Assembly: GCF_040605635.1 (NCBI RefSeq) | Contig: NZ_JBEXDG010000034.1 | Span: forward strand, 47,778-111,777 | Direction of reading: 5' to 3' | DNA from: Dactylosporangium sp040605635 | GTDB lineage: Bacteria; Actinomycetota; Actinomycetes; Mycobacteriales; Micromonosporaceae | Length of the DNA stretch: 64,000 nt | Shown: in pieces, positions 1 to 8,522 of the stretch | Layout: every line of letters begins with the position of its first letter | How positions within the stretch are numbered: position 1 is the stretch's first letter | The notes under the pieces: model-generated | Databases searched by the model: none | What the model was told of the DNA's origin: nothing | What the model saw: only the letters and a program-made list of their open reading frames with translations | Translations under genes and position numbers: made by a program

Positions 1-2151
1 CTGGACGCCGAATCGATCCTCCAGTTTCCTCACCAGTTTGGTAGCGACGACGTGGTCGAGCGCCTCAGCAGGCGTGCCGCCGGAGGCGACGACGACGGGA
101 AGGAAGCGGTCGAGCTGCCGTTCGAGCCGGTTGCCCCACCCGACTCCGAAGTCTGAAAAGAAGCTGCGGAGACTGCCGTCCAGCAGGGTCTTCGCCCTGT
201 CCACCTCGACCTTGTGAGTGTCGACGGCCTCGTTGAAGAGGTCGACGAGTTCGGCGAAGGAGACTGGGCCGGCCTCGGTTCGGTGCGAGCACTGGAAGGG
301 CTGATGGCGCGAGGGCAGTTCCTGCACGTGTGCCCGGTCGTAGGTCTTGTCGGCGAACGCCACCGTCGTCTCGTCGTGGTTGGCCGTACCGATGAACCAG
401 ACGTTTGGCGGCAGGGGGAGTCGATTGCCGTCGAACTCACGAGGCAAGTGGTCCAGCGGGCTCGTCAGGAGATCAAGGGATCCCGATCGATTGACCGAGT
501 TCTCGAGGACCGAGAGCATCGTTCCGAAGTACTGCTCGGGATGCGCGAGGTTCATCTCGTCGAGGACTATCACCATTGGGCGGTCGGCGTTGGCTGGGAG
601 GAGCGCCCGGTAGAGCGCCTTGGTGAACTCGCTCTCCGCGAAGCGCTTCTCGAAGGCGTTGTAGTACCCGAAGAGGTCGTCCTTGTCCCGCCAGCCGGCC
701 TGAACCTCCACGATTTCGACGGCGTCGCCGCCGCCCAGCACCTTGAAGAATTCCCGCGGCAGGCTCGTCTTCCCGGTCCCGGAGATTCCCTGCAGCAGGT
801 GAAGCCTGTTCGATGCCAGACCGGCGAGGAACAGGCGGACGTCGGACTCGGTGAAGTAGAAGTCAGCCGCAGCCGCCATCTCGTGCCGGAGATCCTCTGC
901 GAGCTCCGCCAGGGAGTCCGGTCGGCGCAGGGGACGCCCATCTTGAAGATCCGGGTCGCGGTCGAATGCGGAGCATGCGGGGAACGGATCATCGGAGCCG
1001 ACCTTTGTCTGCAGTTCCTCCCACTCCGTGCGCTGTTGCTTGATCGACTGCCGTAACGTCTCGTTCTGAGCGGTGAGCGCGTCCCGCTGATCCCTCAAGA
1101 CTTCAAGTTCTCCGACGTTGATGAGCTGGTAGCGCAGCTGCCGGTCGAGTTGGTCGCGCTCTCGCCTGAGCGCTTCCGCCTCCACCTGCGCTTCCTCGGT
1201 GCGGGCGGCGCGTGAGCGCAGTTCGTCGATCTCGCTGGCTGGTGGGCGGCGGGAGAGTTCGTCGAGCAGCCTCTGATTATGTTCGGCGAGTTCGTCGATG
1301 CGTGCGTTTGCGGTTCGTGGGTCGCCGCCGTAACGGGCGAGTATCGTCCGAAGCTCGGCGCGGTCACGCTCGAGAGATTCACGTCGGCCGCGTTCAAGTT
1401 CATAGGTGGCCTGGGCGATTTCGAGTTTCTCCTGAACGGCCATTACCGCCATGCCGATCCGGCTCTCAAGCTGCTGGGTCAGCATTGATTGCTTCGCTTC
1501 GGTCAGGTCCAGGTCAGCCTCCAGTCTTGCCTCGCGCTCGGCGAGTGTGCGCTCCCTGGAGTACAGGTCAGTGCGTTCTTTCGACAGGGCATCGACTTGG
1601 TCATGGAGCGTGGTCTGCGCCTCTTCACCAATCTGGCGTGCCTGAGTTCGCGCTTCCGCAAGGATCTTCTGAGCTTCGGTGCTGGCCCGTTCCTCGAGCG
1701 CCGACATCTGCTCCAGCAGGTCGGCGTGCTTCCTTCTGAGGTTGTCCAGCGCGTCACGGTTCTCCTCGGCAAAGCCTTCCCGTGCGGAGAGGCGAGCTTT
1801 TTCGAGGTCTGCCTCCTGCTGAGCGAGTTGTGCGTCCATGGCGGCAGCGAGTTCTTCACGCTCGGCCAACGCCCGCGCCCGTTCGGCGAGCCCGGCGCGT
1901 TCCTCGTCGGCTGCCTTCTGTGCAGCCTCCGCGCGGGCGCGCGCCTTCTTCCACGCATCCTCATGGTTCCTGACGTTGAGCCACACGTTTCGAAGCTGTG
2001 TCGCGTTGAGTGCCTCGTCGTTCCGCGCGATCTGCTCAGCCTCGGCCAGCAGGTCGGCAGGCGGCGCCTCGGCGGCGGCGAGGCCGTGCTCGATGTTGTC
2101 GAGTTTCGCCTTTTCGTCGCCTGTGCGGTTCCTACTCTGTTTGGCCGACAC
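1..2151 (-). CDS. Coiled-coil McrB-like AAA+ ATPase (3' end beyond window)
   Basis: Last visible gene of the six-gene minus-strand operon; 717 codons are present and the frame is still open at base 1. The GTG start at 2151 overlaps the end of the preceding gene by 20 bp. Residues of about 1-380 are charged and Glu/Arg/Ala-rich with heptad character, predicting a long coiled coil. The AAA+ core follows: Walker A GISGTGKTSL near residue 455, Walker B VIVLDEMNLAH near 525, and a sensor-1-like FIGTANHDETT after it. DEMNLA and TANxD are typical of the McrB/MoxR group, so a GTP/ATP-driven motor acting on DNA is inferred. No McrC-type nuclease partner is visible; it may lie left of the window. The coiled coil replaces the DNA-binding N-terminus usual in McrB. 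Confidence 0.85.
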   Translation of the reverse strand, partial: MSAKQSRNRTGDEKAKLDNIEHGLAAAEAPPADLLAEAEQIARNDEALNATQLRNVWLNVRNHEDAWKKARARAEAAQKAADEERAGLAERARALAEREELAAAMDAQLAQQEADLEKARLSAREGFAEENRDALDNLRRKHADLLEQMSALEERASTEAQKILAEARTQARQIGEEAQTTLHDQVDALSKERTDLYSRERTLAEREARLEADLDLTEAKQSMLTQQLESRIGMAVMAVQEKLEIAQATYELERGRRESLERDRAELRTILARYGGDPRTANARIDELAEHNQRLLDELSRRPPASEIDELRSRAARTEEAQVEAEALRRERDQLDRQLRYQLINVGELEVLRDQRDALTAQNETLRQSIKQQRTEWEELQTKVGSDDPFPACSAFDRDPDLQDGRPLRRPDSLAELAEDLRHEMAAAADFYFTESDVRLFLAGLASNRLHLLQGISGTGKTSLPREFFKVLGGGDAVEIVEVQAGWRDKDDLFGYYNAFEKRFAESEFTKALYRALLPANADRPMVIVLDEMNLAHPEQYFGTMLSVLENSVNRSGSLDLLTSPLDHLPREFDGNRLPLPPNVWFIGTANHDETTVAFADKTYDRAHVQELPSRHQPFQCSHRTEAGPVSFAELVDLFNEAVDTHKVEVDRAKTLLDGSLRSFFSDFGVGWGNRLERQLDRFLPVVVASGGTPAEALDHVVATKLVRKLEDRFGVQ

Positions 2152-3358
2152 CGGCTACCTCCTGGCTGTTCTGCAGTTGCGCGCAAAGGTCGATGACGTC
2201 TTGGGCAAGCTGTTCGAGGGAGACTTGAACGCTGTGTCGAGCGGCCTGCACCCAACGAGCGGTGACGTCCGCGAGGGCGCGGAGCCACTCTGCGTCGATC
2301 TCAATGAAGGCTGGTTCGCTGACAAGCTTGAGGACCACCTCCTCGACGCTGCCGATTTCGGCGCGGATGAGGGCGTTCGCATCTTCGCTGGACAGGCCTA
2401 GCTTCTCGATCAATCGAGCCTTTCCCGCCTCATCGGCCGAGGCCTCGAACGAGTCGCGGTGCGCGGTGTACCAGCGCTGGTCGCAGGCTCGGCGTAACGC
2501 GAACTCTGCGCGGCTGATCAGGTGGTCCCTGTCGGGGCGACTGATGCGCCAATCCGCGAGTGCTTCATGAAGTTCATCAATGGCTGCCGCCAGCGGTGTT
2601 CGTCGCTGACGTCCCGGCTGGTCCGTCGCCGGGACGTTCTGCAGCCAGCGCCGAGCCTGCTGGTTCTGGGCGCAAAACCTGCTCAGCGCCTGGGTGAGTC
2701 CGACATGTGGGGTACCGAGCGACGTCATCACAGCGACGTCGGAGGTTGTACGCAACAAAGGGCTCATGACCAGGCATCGCTCCGCGTCGCTCACGAGCAC
2801 CGTTCGTCGGTTGGGGTCCTTGGAGGCACTGCTGAAGCGCGCGAGGTCGATGCTGGTTGGCTCTCTCGGCTCGGATGCCTCGGTGTCGAGCACCAAGCAG
2901 TGAATCAACACTGGGCGGCCCGCGGTTCCAGCCACGTGGGTCCCCACGAACTTTCGCTCATAACGCACATTCATCTGCGGTGCGTCAGTCGCGGGTTCCG
3001 GCCAGAGTTCACCGGTCGCCAGATCCCGATAGACCCAGGTGACGGATGACTTTCCGGTACGAACCTGTCCGCCTGCCGAGCGCTCGAGTCTGTCGGTGAG
3101 GATCCGGGCCTGCAGATGCCGGACGAGGTCGACAGGGATCTGCAGCAAGTCGCTGATCCGTTCGTTGGACGTCTCGCCCGCCATGCGAAGCTGGATCACG
3201 GTTTCGAGCAGGATATCGCCGGGGATCGGTGTGAGCTGCTCGACGACGACGCGCCAGCGGGCTGCGGGGGTGAGGACCGTATGCCGCGTCGAGCGTCCCG
3301 AACGAGAGCGTTCGGACAGTGCGTAGACAGGCATTTCACGCAGGTCGACGGAAGCCAT
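2132..3358 (-). CDS. Unrecognised 408-aa operon protein
   Basis: I do not recognise this family. It is a soluble, charged protein with no signal peptide or membrane segment. Residues of about 45-95 (ETSNERISDLLQIPVDLVRHL) read like a winged-helix or helix-turn-helix segment, and the last 100 residues look alpha-helical. The start overlaps the helicase gene by 23 bp, and the end overlaps the McrB-like gene by 20 bp, so it is translationally coupled to both. Position between helicase and AAA+ motor suggests a structural or DNA-recognition subunit of the same complex, which is inference from context only. Confidence 0.75.
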   Translation of the reverse strand: MASVDLREMPVYALSERSRSGRSTRHTVLTPAARWRVVVEQLTPIPGDILLETVIQLRMAGETSNERISDLLQIPVDLVRHLQARILTDRLERSAGGQVRTGKSSVTWVYRDLATGELWPEPATDAPQMNVRYERKFVGTHVAGTAGRPVLIHCLVLDTEASEPREPTSIDLARFSSASKDPNRRTVLVSDAERCLVMSPLLRTTSDVAVMTSLGTPHVGLTQALSRFCAQNQQARRWLQNVPATDQPGRQRRTPLAAAIDELHEALADWRISRPDRDHLISRAEFALRRACDQRWYTAHRDSFEASADEAGKARLIEKLGLSSEDANALIRAEIGSVEEVVLKLVSEPAFIEIDAEWLRALADVTARWVQAARHSVQVSLEQLAQDVIDLCAQLQNSQEVAGVGQTE

Positions 3359-6300
3359 GCTCGCCCCCCGTCAGTTTGAAGAACGAGTGGAGTGCGGGTA
3401 CCGCCTCACGCGCAGCGTCGGCGCTGTACATGCCGGCATCGCCAACGGCGACGAGAAGCCTGCGCTGGCGGCTCATGGCGACGCAAAGACGGTTCGGCAG
3501 GACGAGGAAGCCGAATTGCGGTCTCTGCCGCGACCCGGTTCGCCTGGACCGCGTCGTGGAGAGGTAGACGACATCGAACTCGCGCCCCTGGAACGCGTCG
3601 ACGGTCCCGATCCTGACACGTGGCAGTCCGCGTGAGGACCACAGCGCTGGGTGCGACGAGTTCAAGGTGTCGTCCTTGCCCGCGAGGCCGGCTTCGCGCA
3701 TCTCCCGCCAGATCGCGGCCTCCTGCCCCTTGTAGAACGTCACGACGCCGAAGCTGAGGTTGGCGCTCTCTTCGAGCGCCTCCTTGAGCTCCCTTACGAT
3801 GACGGCCGCCTCGGCGGGTCGGCTGAAGCTGCTTCGTGAACGGATCTCGGAGCCTGACTCCGGTGGCACGTCGAGCCATCCGCACGCCGCACCCGAATAC
3901 TTCGAGAGTCCGTGCGCGAACCGTGCCTCGTCGGAGAATCCGTTCGTGACGTGCTCGCCGTGCGGGGCGTAGAACTGCCGGTTGATGAACGTGCCGAGCA
4001 CCGGGTGCATGCGGTACTGACGGTCGAGCGTTATGACTCGCTTCTGCCCGTCCCGGCGTTCTGCCTCCTGCAGCTTGGTGAACAGGCGCTCGAACAACGA
4101 CCTGCTCAGTACGCTCCTGACGACGGCGGAGTCATGACGGGCTGAGATCTTCGGCTCGATCGTCTCGTCCAGCAGTTGCGGCAGCTGACGATGGTCGCCG
4201 ACGAGAATCGCACGGCCACTGGCGAGGGCGAGTGGGATCATGAGGTCGAGGGGGTTAGCGCGTGCTGCCTCATCGACGATGACCGTGTCAAAGGGGACTG
4301 ACTGCACGTCGCGCATAGAGCCAGAGACGGACTGCTGGCAGGTTGCAGCGAGCGCACGCGTGTGGGCCATGATCGAGCCCTGGACGGCGGCAGGTTGCCG
4401 CTCAACGACGTCTCGGAACCCGGCAACGATCCGATCGATCGAGGTGACCTGCAGGTCGACCTGCCGTTGCGCTTCGATTCGGGCGCGCTGAAGGATCGCG
4501 TCCACCTCGGGGAAGCGCGAGACGAAGCCGGCCCGGGCGCGACTGTCCAGCACTCGGTCAATGACGCTGTCGCGGATGGCTGCCATGGACTTGGTTGCGG
4601 CATCGACGTCGAGGTTCCCGCGCGCGGTGGCCTCGAGGCTCCTGCGTTGCTCGCCGTCGAGGATGCTGTAGAACGATTCCGTCTTGAAGGCGGCATGAGC
4701 AGTGTCTGGACCATCATCCTCGTGCCCGGCGGCGGTGGTCCGAAGTCTCCTGGCGAGGACAAGGATCCGCTCCTGGTTCATGCGTGCGCCAGCCGCATCA
4801 AGCTCGTAGGAAAGTCGCCGTGCCGCTCTGCGGGCATCGACAGCGACTCCAGCGCCCACAAGATCGACATGTCTTTCGATCCAGCTGAGAAGTTCGACGG
4901 TCTCCGTGACGTTCGGGTTGACATTGAGGTAGTAGTCGGTCCGGTCCGTGAGCTGGCGCTGGGAACGAAGTAGCTCGCTGGCATGGGACGCGGTATGTCT
5001 GCGCTCGAGCCGTTGGATGAGGTCGTGTGTCCACGCAGTGAGGTGCGACTGGTCCTCTCGGCCGTCGTGGCGACCAAGTTTTACCGGAGGGAGGGTCCCG
5101 TCGTCCGCGGCTTGGACGAGGTTCGCGACCGCGTCGTGCTGGTAGCTCGTGAGCAGGACTCGGCGAGCGAGGGCGGACTCGCCGCGGTTGATCTCCGCGA
5201 GTCTCGCTTGGATGGCGGCGATGACGCGGGTCTTGCCCGTGCCAGGAGGGCCCTGGATCAGGGCGAGGTCCTGCGAGTTGATTGCCACGTCGATGGCTTG
5301 TAGTTGTGCGGTAGTTGGCTGGCCGCCGAGGATCTCTCGAACCCGTGCGGACATTGGCGGGTGCAGGCGACGACGGCCGACCGGGATGGGGGGCTTGTCG
5401 CCAAGGACCGTCGCCAGCTGGCGTACAGGCACGGTCGCGGCTCCGGCTATTGCCTCCCGGGCCCTGTTCCGGCGTTCGATCCGGACCTTGTCAAGTGTGA
5501 AGGCGCCTGCCACGTGCCCGCTCTGGGGAAGTTCGGCGTGGCCGTCGTCCGCGGATGGGGATATGACGATCGTCCCCTGCGGCGTGACGCGGCCCAGACC
5601 GATGATCACTTTCGCCGCGGATCGGGCTCCGGCGTCGACGGTCTCGTCGAAGGCGACCTTGGCACCGGCTTCGAGCCCGACGGTCTCGGAGCCGATCCGA
5701 TCACGCAGGGCGTCCGAGCGCTGATGCACACGCAACTCGAATTCCCAGGATCCGTCGGCGCGACGGGCTACACGGTCATATGGCGCCCAGCCGATATCCC
5801 GTGCGGCGGCCGCAGCCGCGTCCCGTTCGAGTTGGTTGTACTCGTCCCAGATCGCCAGGTAGGCGTTGTTCTCCTCTGCGAGCTGGCGCAACTCCTGCTG
5901 CTGGGCCACCGAGAGAGGCGCTGAGCGCGAGACATCTGTGAAGCGGACAGCCCCTCGGACGAGGAGGAGCCGGCGCTCGTCGGGTGGCCGGTCGCGAACA
6001 ATTCGAGACGCGACGAGCCGGTCATCAAGGCGTTTGACATCCAACGCGAACCCGGCACCGACAAGACGGAATGCTTCGTTCGTGTCGTCGCGGGTTCCGG
6101 AGGTCGCTACCACCACGGCCAACGGCTCGGGGCCATCGAGGCACATCGTCTCCGTGAGCCAGCTGATGACGTCAATGGAGCGCTTCCCGCTGAGCGATGG
6201 GTTGATCGTCGATGCCGCCTCGACGGTCAGGTCGTCGACCCCGATGTCCCGTGGCTCGGCCCAGTGTTGGACGCCGTCGAAGGTGAGGACTCGCAGGACC

Positions 6301-6542
6301 ACGTCCGTGCCTGGTCGGAGCAGCTCGACGACGTACGCACCCGCGGATGCCACAGTCTGCAGCCACTCCAGGTCGTTCTGCTCGGGCGGATCGCAAATCC
6401 ATGAGTTCCCGTCTGCTGTCAACAGGACTCCCGGGCCGGAGAAGGACAAGCGAACCCGCTGGCCGGCGGCACCGCCGACGCTGTCTCGCGAGTGGAGCCG
6501 AATGATGCGATCCGCGCTGCAGGGGAAGCCGTGGAGATTCAC
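3336..6542 (-). CDS. Upf1/Dna2-like superfamily 1 helicase
   Basis: 1068 aa. The SF1 motifs are all visible: Walker A LIQGPPGTGKTRVIAA near residue 430, motif II IVDEAARANPLDL near 755 with GDHRQLPQLLD just after it, motif III/IV region LDRQYRMHPVLG, motif V GTVDAFQGREFD and motif VI NRLCVAMSRQRR close to the C-terminus. This is the AAA_11/AAA_12 (Upf1-Dna2-SMUBP2) group. The N-terminal 400 residues are not a recognised nuclease. ATG at 6542 overlaps the kinase stop codon (ATGA type). Expected role: ATP-driven unwinding or translocation on DNA or RNA for the operon's machine. Confidence 0.92.
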   Translation of the reverse strand: MNLHGFPCSADRIIRLHSRDSVGGAAGQRVRLSFSGPGVLLTADGNSWICDPPEQNDLEWLQTVASAGAYVVELLRPGTDVVLRVLTFDGVQHWAEPRDIGVDDLTVEAASTINPSLSGKRSIDVISWLTETMCLDGPEPLAVVVATSGTRDDTNEAFRLVGAGFALDVKRLDDRLVASRIVRDRPPDERRLLLVRGAVRFTDVSRSAPLSVAQQQELRQLAEENNAYLAIWDEYNQLERDAAAAAARDIGWAPYDRVARRADGSWEFELRVHQRSDALRDRIGSETVGLEAGAKVAFDETVDAGARSAAKVIIGLGRVTPQGTIVISPSADDGHAELPQSGHVAGAFTLDKVRIERRNRAREAIAGAATVPVRQLATVLGDKPPIPVGRRRLHPPMSARVREILGGQPTTAQLQAIDVAINSQDLALIQGPPGTGKTRVIAAIQARLAEINRGESALARRVLLTSYQHDAVANLVQAADDGTLPPVKLGRHDGREDQSHLTAWTHDLIQRLERRHTASHASELLRSQRQLTDRTDYYLNVNPNVTETVELLSWIERHVDLVGAGVAVDARRAARRLSYELDAAGARMNQERILVLARRLRTTAAGHEDDGPDTAHAAFKTESFYSILDGEQRRSLEATARGNLDVDAATKSMAAIRDSVIDRVLDSRARAGFVSRFPEVDAILQRARIEAQRQVDLQVTSIDRIVAGFRDVVERQPAAVQGSIMAHTRALAATCQQSVSGSMRDVQSVPFDTVIVDEAARANPLDLMIPLALASGRAILVGDHRQLPQLLDETIEPKISARHDSAVVRSVLSRSLFERLFTKLQEAERRDGQKRVITLDRQYRMHPVLGTFINRQFYAPHGEHVTNGFSDEARFAHGLSKYSGAACGWLDVPPESGSEIRSRSSFSRPAEAAVIVRELKEALEESANLSFGVVTFYKGQEAAIWREMREAGLAGKDDTLNSSHPALWSSRGLPRVRIGTVDAFQGREFDVVYLSTTRSRRTGSRQRPQFGFLVLPNRLCVAMSRQRRLLVAVGDAGMYSADAAREAVPALHSFFKLTGGEHGFRRPA

Positions 6543-7861
6543 GACGCGGCCATCGTCCGGAGCGCCAGCATCCGCGCTGGCCGGCCAGGTGCTTCCAGCT
6601 TGAGCCGCGTGACGCGTCCGGGCTCAGGCAGGCGCACGCCCTGAGCGACCCTGCCGGACTTGTCGGTTAGCGTGACATCGTGCTGAGGCTTGACGTCAAG
6701 CCCTCGACTTGTCGGCTGGAGGGTGACGACGGCGTTGTGCTCGTCGAACCGGCCCCAGAGGTGCCGCGGAAGGACAGCGGTGACGGTGCCTTGTGAAACG
6801 ACGAGCGTGTCGCGTTCGGAGAGCGGCTGCTCGAAGTCGCCGCCGTAAACGGACAGCAGGGTCACCGCACCGGTGGGGGCCCCGCAGCTCGGACATCCTT
6901 TGAGGGTCCGAAAATACGACCAGCCGCAGGACGCTGGGCAGTCGATGACATTGTTCAGAGCGGCGAACAGGACATCGCGCCAGCGTGCGGAGCCGGGGCG
7001 CTTCGTCGGGTCGAGGCGCCCCTCAGAGAAGGTTTGATGGCACAGTTTCTGCATTTGCTTGCTGAGTACGAGGTTGAAGGTGCCCCACGAGAATGTTCCG
7101 CGCGTCAGCCTGTTGGAGTCATCGTCGCGGTCTGCGACGTAAGGCAGTTCGCCGCGGTCCATCCGTTCACGTGCCTCGTTGCCGTCGAGCGCGTCGGCCA
7201 GAACGCCCTCAAGGGGGTGCCGCAGAACGAGCATGCGGAAGACATGCACCCCGAGGATGTAGGCGTCGGCGAGCGTGGACGGTGGCGCCTTGCGCTTGCG
7301 TTCGGGCGCAGCGTATCCGCGGAAGCCGAGAACATCCCATCTCGGCCTGGACATGGACGTGAGGTTGTCGCAGTCGATCAACCACGTCACGTCCCGGGTG
7401 AGGTCGTCGGAGACCATGACGTTGTTGGGGTTGAGGTCGACGTAGGTCAGGCCAAGACCGTGGAGCTTGGCGATCACATCGGCGGTGTTGGCCGCGACCG
7501 CCAGCCGACGCCGGAGGCCGCCTGTTTCCGAGTACCACCGCGCGTTCGTCTCGCGGTGGCCGAACTCGTTTGGAAGGTACGGCTCCCGCAGGGGTTGCAT
7601 GTCGCTGGCGAGGCGCATTGTGTACCCCGTGCGGCGGCCCTGGATCAGCGTTACGGGTGCGGCCACGGGAAGGCTGTCCAGCGGCAACCGGCGAACGCTT
7701 TTGATCCGTTCGAGGTCCTCCGGTCTTGCGAGCAGCTTGATGGCCACTTCCGGATAACCCTCGACCCGGTAGACCGTTCCCTGCCCGCCTTTGGCGATCG
7801 GAGGTCCGAGAGTGAAGTTGACCCCGGCGTCGTCGGTGACGAGCGTGGCGTCAGAACGCAT
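6539..7861 (-). CDS. Atypical Ser/Thr protein kinase with C-terminal zinc ribbon
   Basis: Eukaryotic-type kinase fold with a glycine loop IAKGGQGTVYRV and the VAIK lysine. The catalytic loop reads YVDLNPNNVMV (HRD His replaced by Tyr) and the metal-binding DFG is replaced by DCD, but catalytic Asp, Asn and metal Asp remain, so activity is plausible. After the kinase domain a CPASCGW...CPSCG zinc ribbon is followed by a beta-rich tail. This kinase-plus-ribbon layout is known for kinases that accompany TerY vWA proteins. I chose ATG at 7861 rather than the upstream start at 7927 because homology starts there and it overlaps the vWA gene by only 11 bp. No PP2C phosphatase gene, the usual third partner, is seen in the visible operon. 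Confidence 0.88.
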   Translation of the reverse strand: MRSDATLVTDDAGVNFTLGPPIAKGGQGTVYRVEGYPEVAIKLLARPEDLERIKSVRRLPLDSLPVAAPVTLIQGRRTGYTMRLASDMQPLREPYLPNEFGHRETNARWYSETGGLRRRLAVAANTADVIAKLHGLGLTYVDLNPNNVMVSDDLTRDVTWLIDCDNLTSMSRPRWDVLGFRGYAAPERKRKAPPSTLADAYILGVHVFRMLVLRHPLEGVLADALDGNEARERMDRGELPYVADRDDDSNRLTRGTFSWGTFNLVLSKQMQKLCHQTFSEGRLDPTKRPGSARWRDVLFAALNNVIDCPASCGWSYFRTLKGCPSCGAPTGAVTLLSVYGGDFEQPLSERDTLVVSQGTVTAVLPRHLWGRFDEHNAVVTLQPTSRGLDVKPQHDVTLTDKSGRVAQGVRLPEPGRVTRLKLEAPGRPARMLALRTMAAS

Positions 7862-8522
7862 CGTCGCCCTGGAGTCGCACGATTGATGAGGCGGAGTCAG
7901 CGTCGTCCTGCACCGAGCCGAGATCACTCAGAGTGACGCTGGTGACAGTGTTCGTGACGAACTGGAGGAATCTGCGGATCTCGCCGGCGCGGTCCGCCGT
8001 GTGGGGCTGGCTGCCGCTGAAGCGGGCCAGCATGTCCCGATCCGCGTCGGCTCCGATCGCCAGTGCGAACTTGGTGCATTTCTGACCACGTTCGCTTGCC
8101 AGGAGTGCGTCGAGTTCCTCCTCCCAGTTCCTGTCGGTAGGGATTCCGTCCGAGACGAGGGCGATGGTGGGCCGGTAAGCCCGCGAGGGCAGAGCTTCCT
8201 TGTCTTCGATGATCGCCCGGGCGAGCCGGAAGCCATCACCAAGCGGCGTCTTGCCGCGAGCGGTGAGTGAGCTGAACTCGACCTCGCCCACCGGCGTATG
8301 TTCGACGATCGCCTGGGCGCCGCTACCGCCGAAGGTCACGATGCTGAGAGTGATGCAGCCATGGCCGCCGTCAGCTTCCGCGAGCTCGTCGATCATTTCC
8401 GTGACGGCGTCGTTGAGGACTTCGATCTTGTTATTTTCCCGCATGCTGCCACTCGTGTCCAGCAGTAGGACGACTGGAAGCGTCCTTGCTGCGGCGGGTG
8501 TGAGGTTGTCGAGGAGCGACAT
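7851..8522 (-). CDS. TerY-like von Willebrand factor A domain protein
   Basis: 223 aa, essentially one vWA domain. The MIDAS metal site is intact: DTSGSM at residues 22-27, the Thr in RGKTPLGDG near 95, and the Asp in LVSDGIPTD near 127. The C-terminal part (FALAIGADADRDML) resembles TerY proteins from tellurite-type stress loci. Such proteins bind partners through a metal-dependent surface and are paired with kinases and phosphatases. The ATG overlaps the stop of the FHA gene (ATGA) and the end overlaps the kinase gene, so all three should be made in fixed proportion. Confidence 0.9.
   Translation of the reverse strand: MSLLDNLTPAAARTLPVVLLLDTSGSMRENNKIEVLNDAVTEMIDELAEADGGHGCITLSIVTFGGSGAQAIVEHTPVGEVEFSSLTARGKTPLGDGFRLARAIIEDKEALPSRAYRPTIALVSDGIPTDRNWEEELDALLASERGQKCTKFALAIGADADRDMLARFSGSQPHTADRAGEIRRFLQFVTNTVTSVTLSDLGSVQDDADSASSIVRLQGDDAF

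Noticed and set aside
1..2151. Classical McrBC restriction system
   Set aside because: No McrC or EVE/DUF3578 domain is visible and the partners are a kinase, vWA, FHA and helicase.
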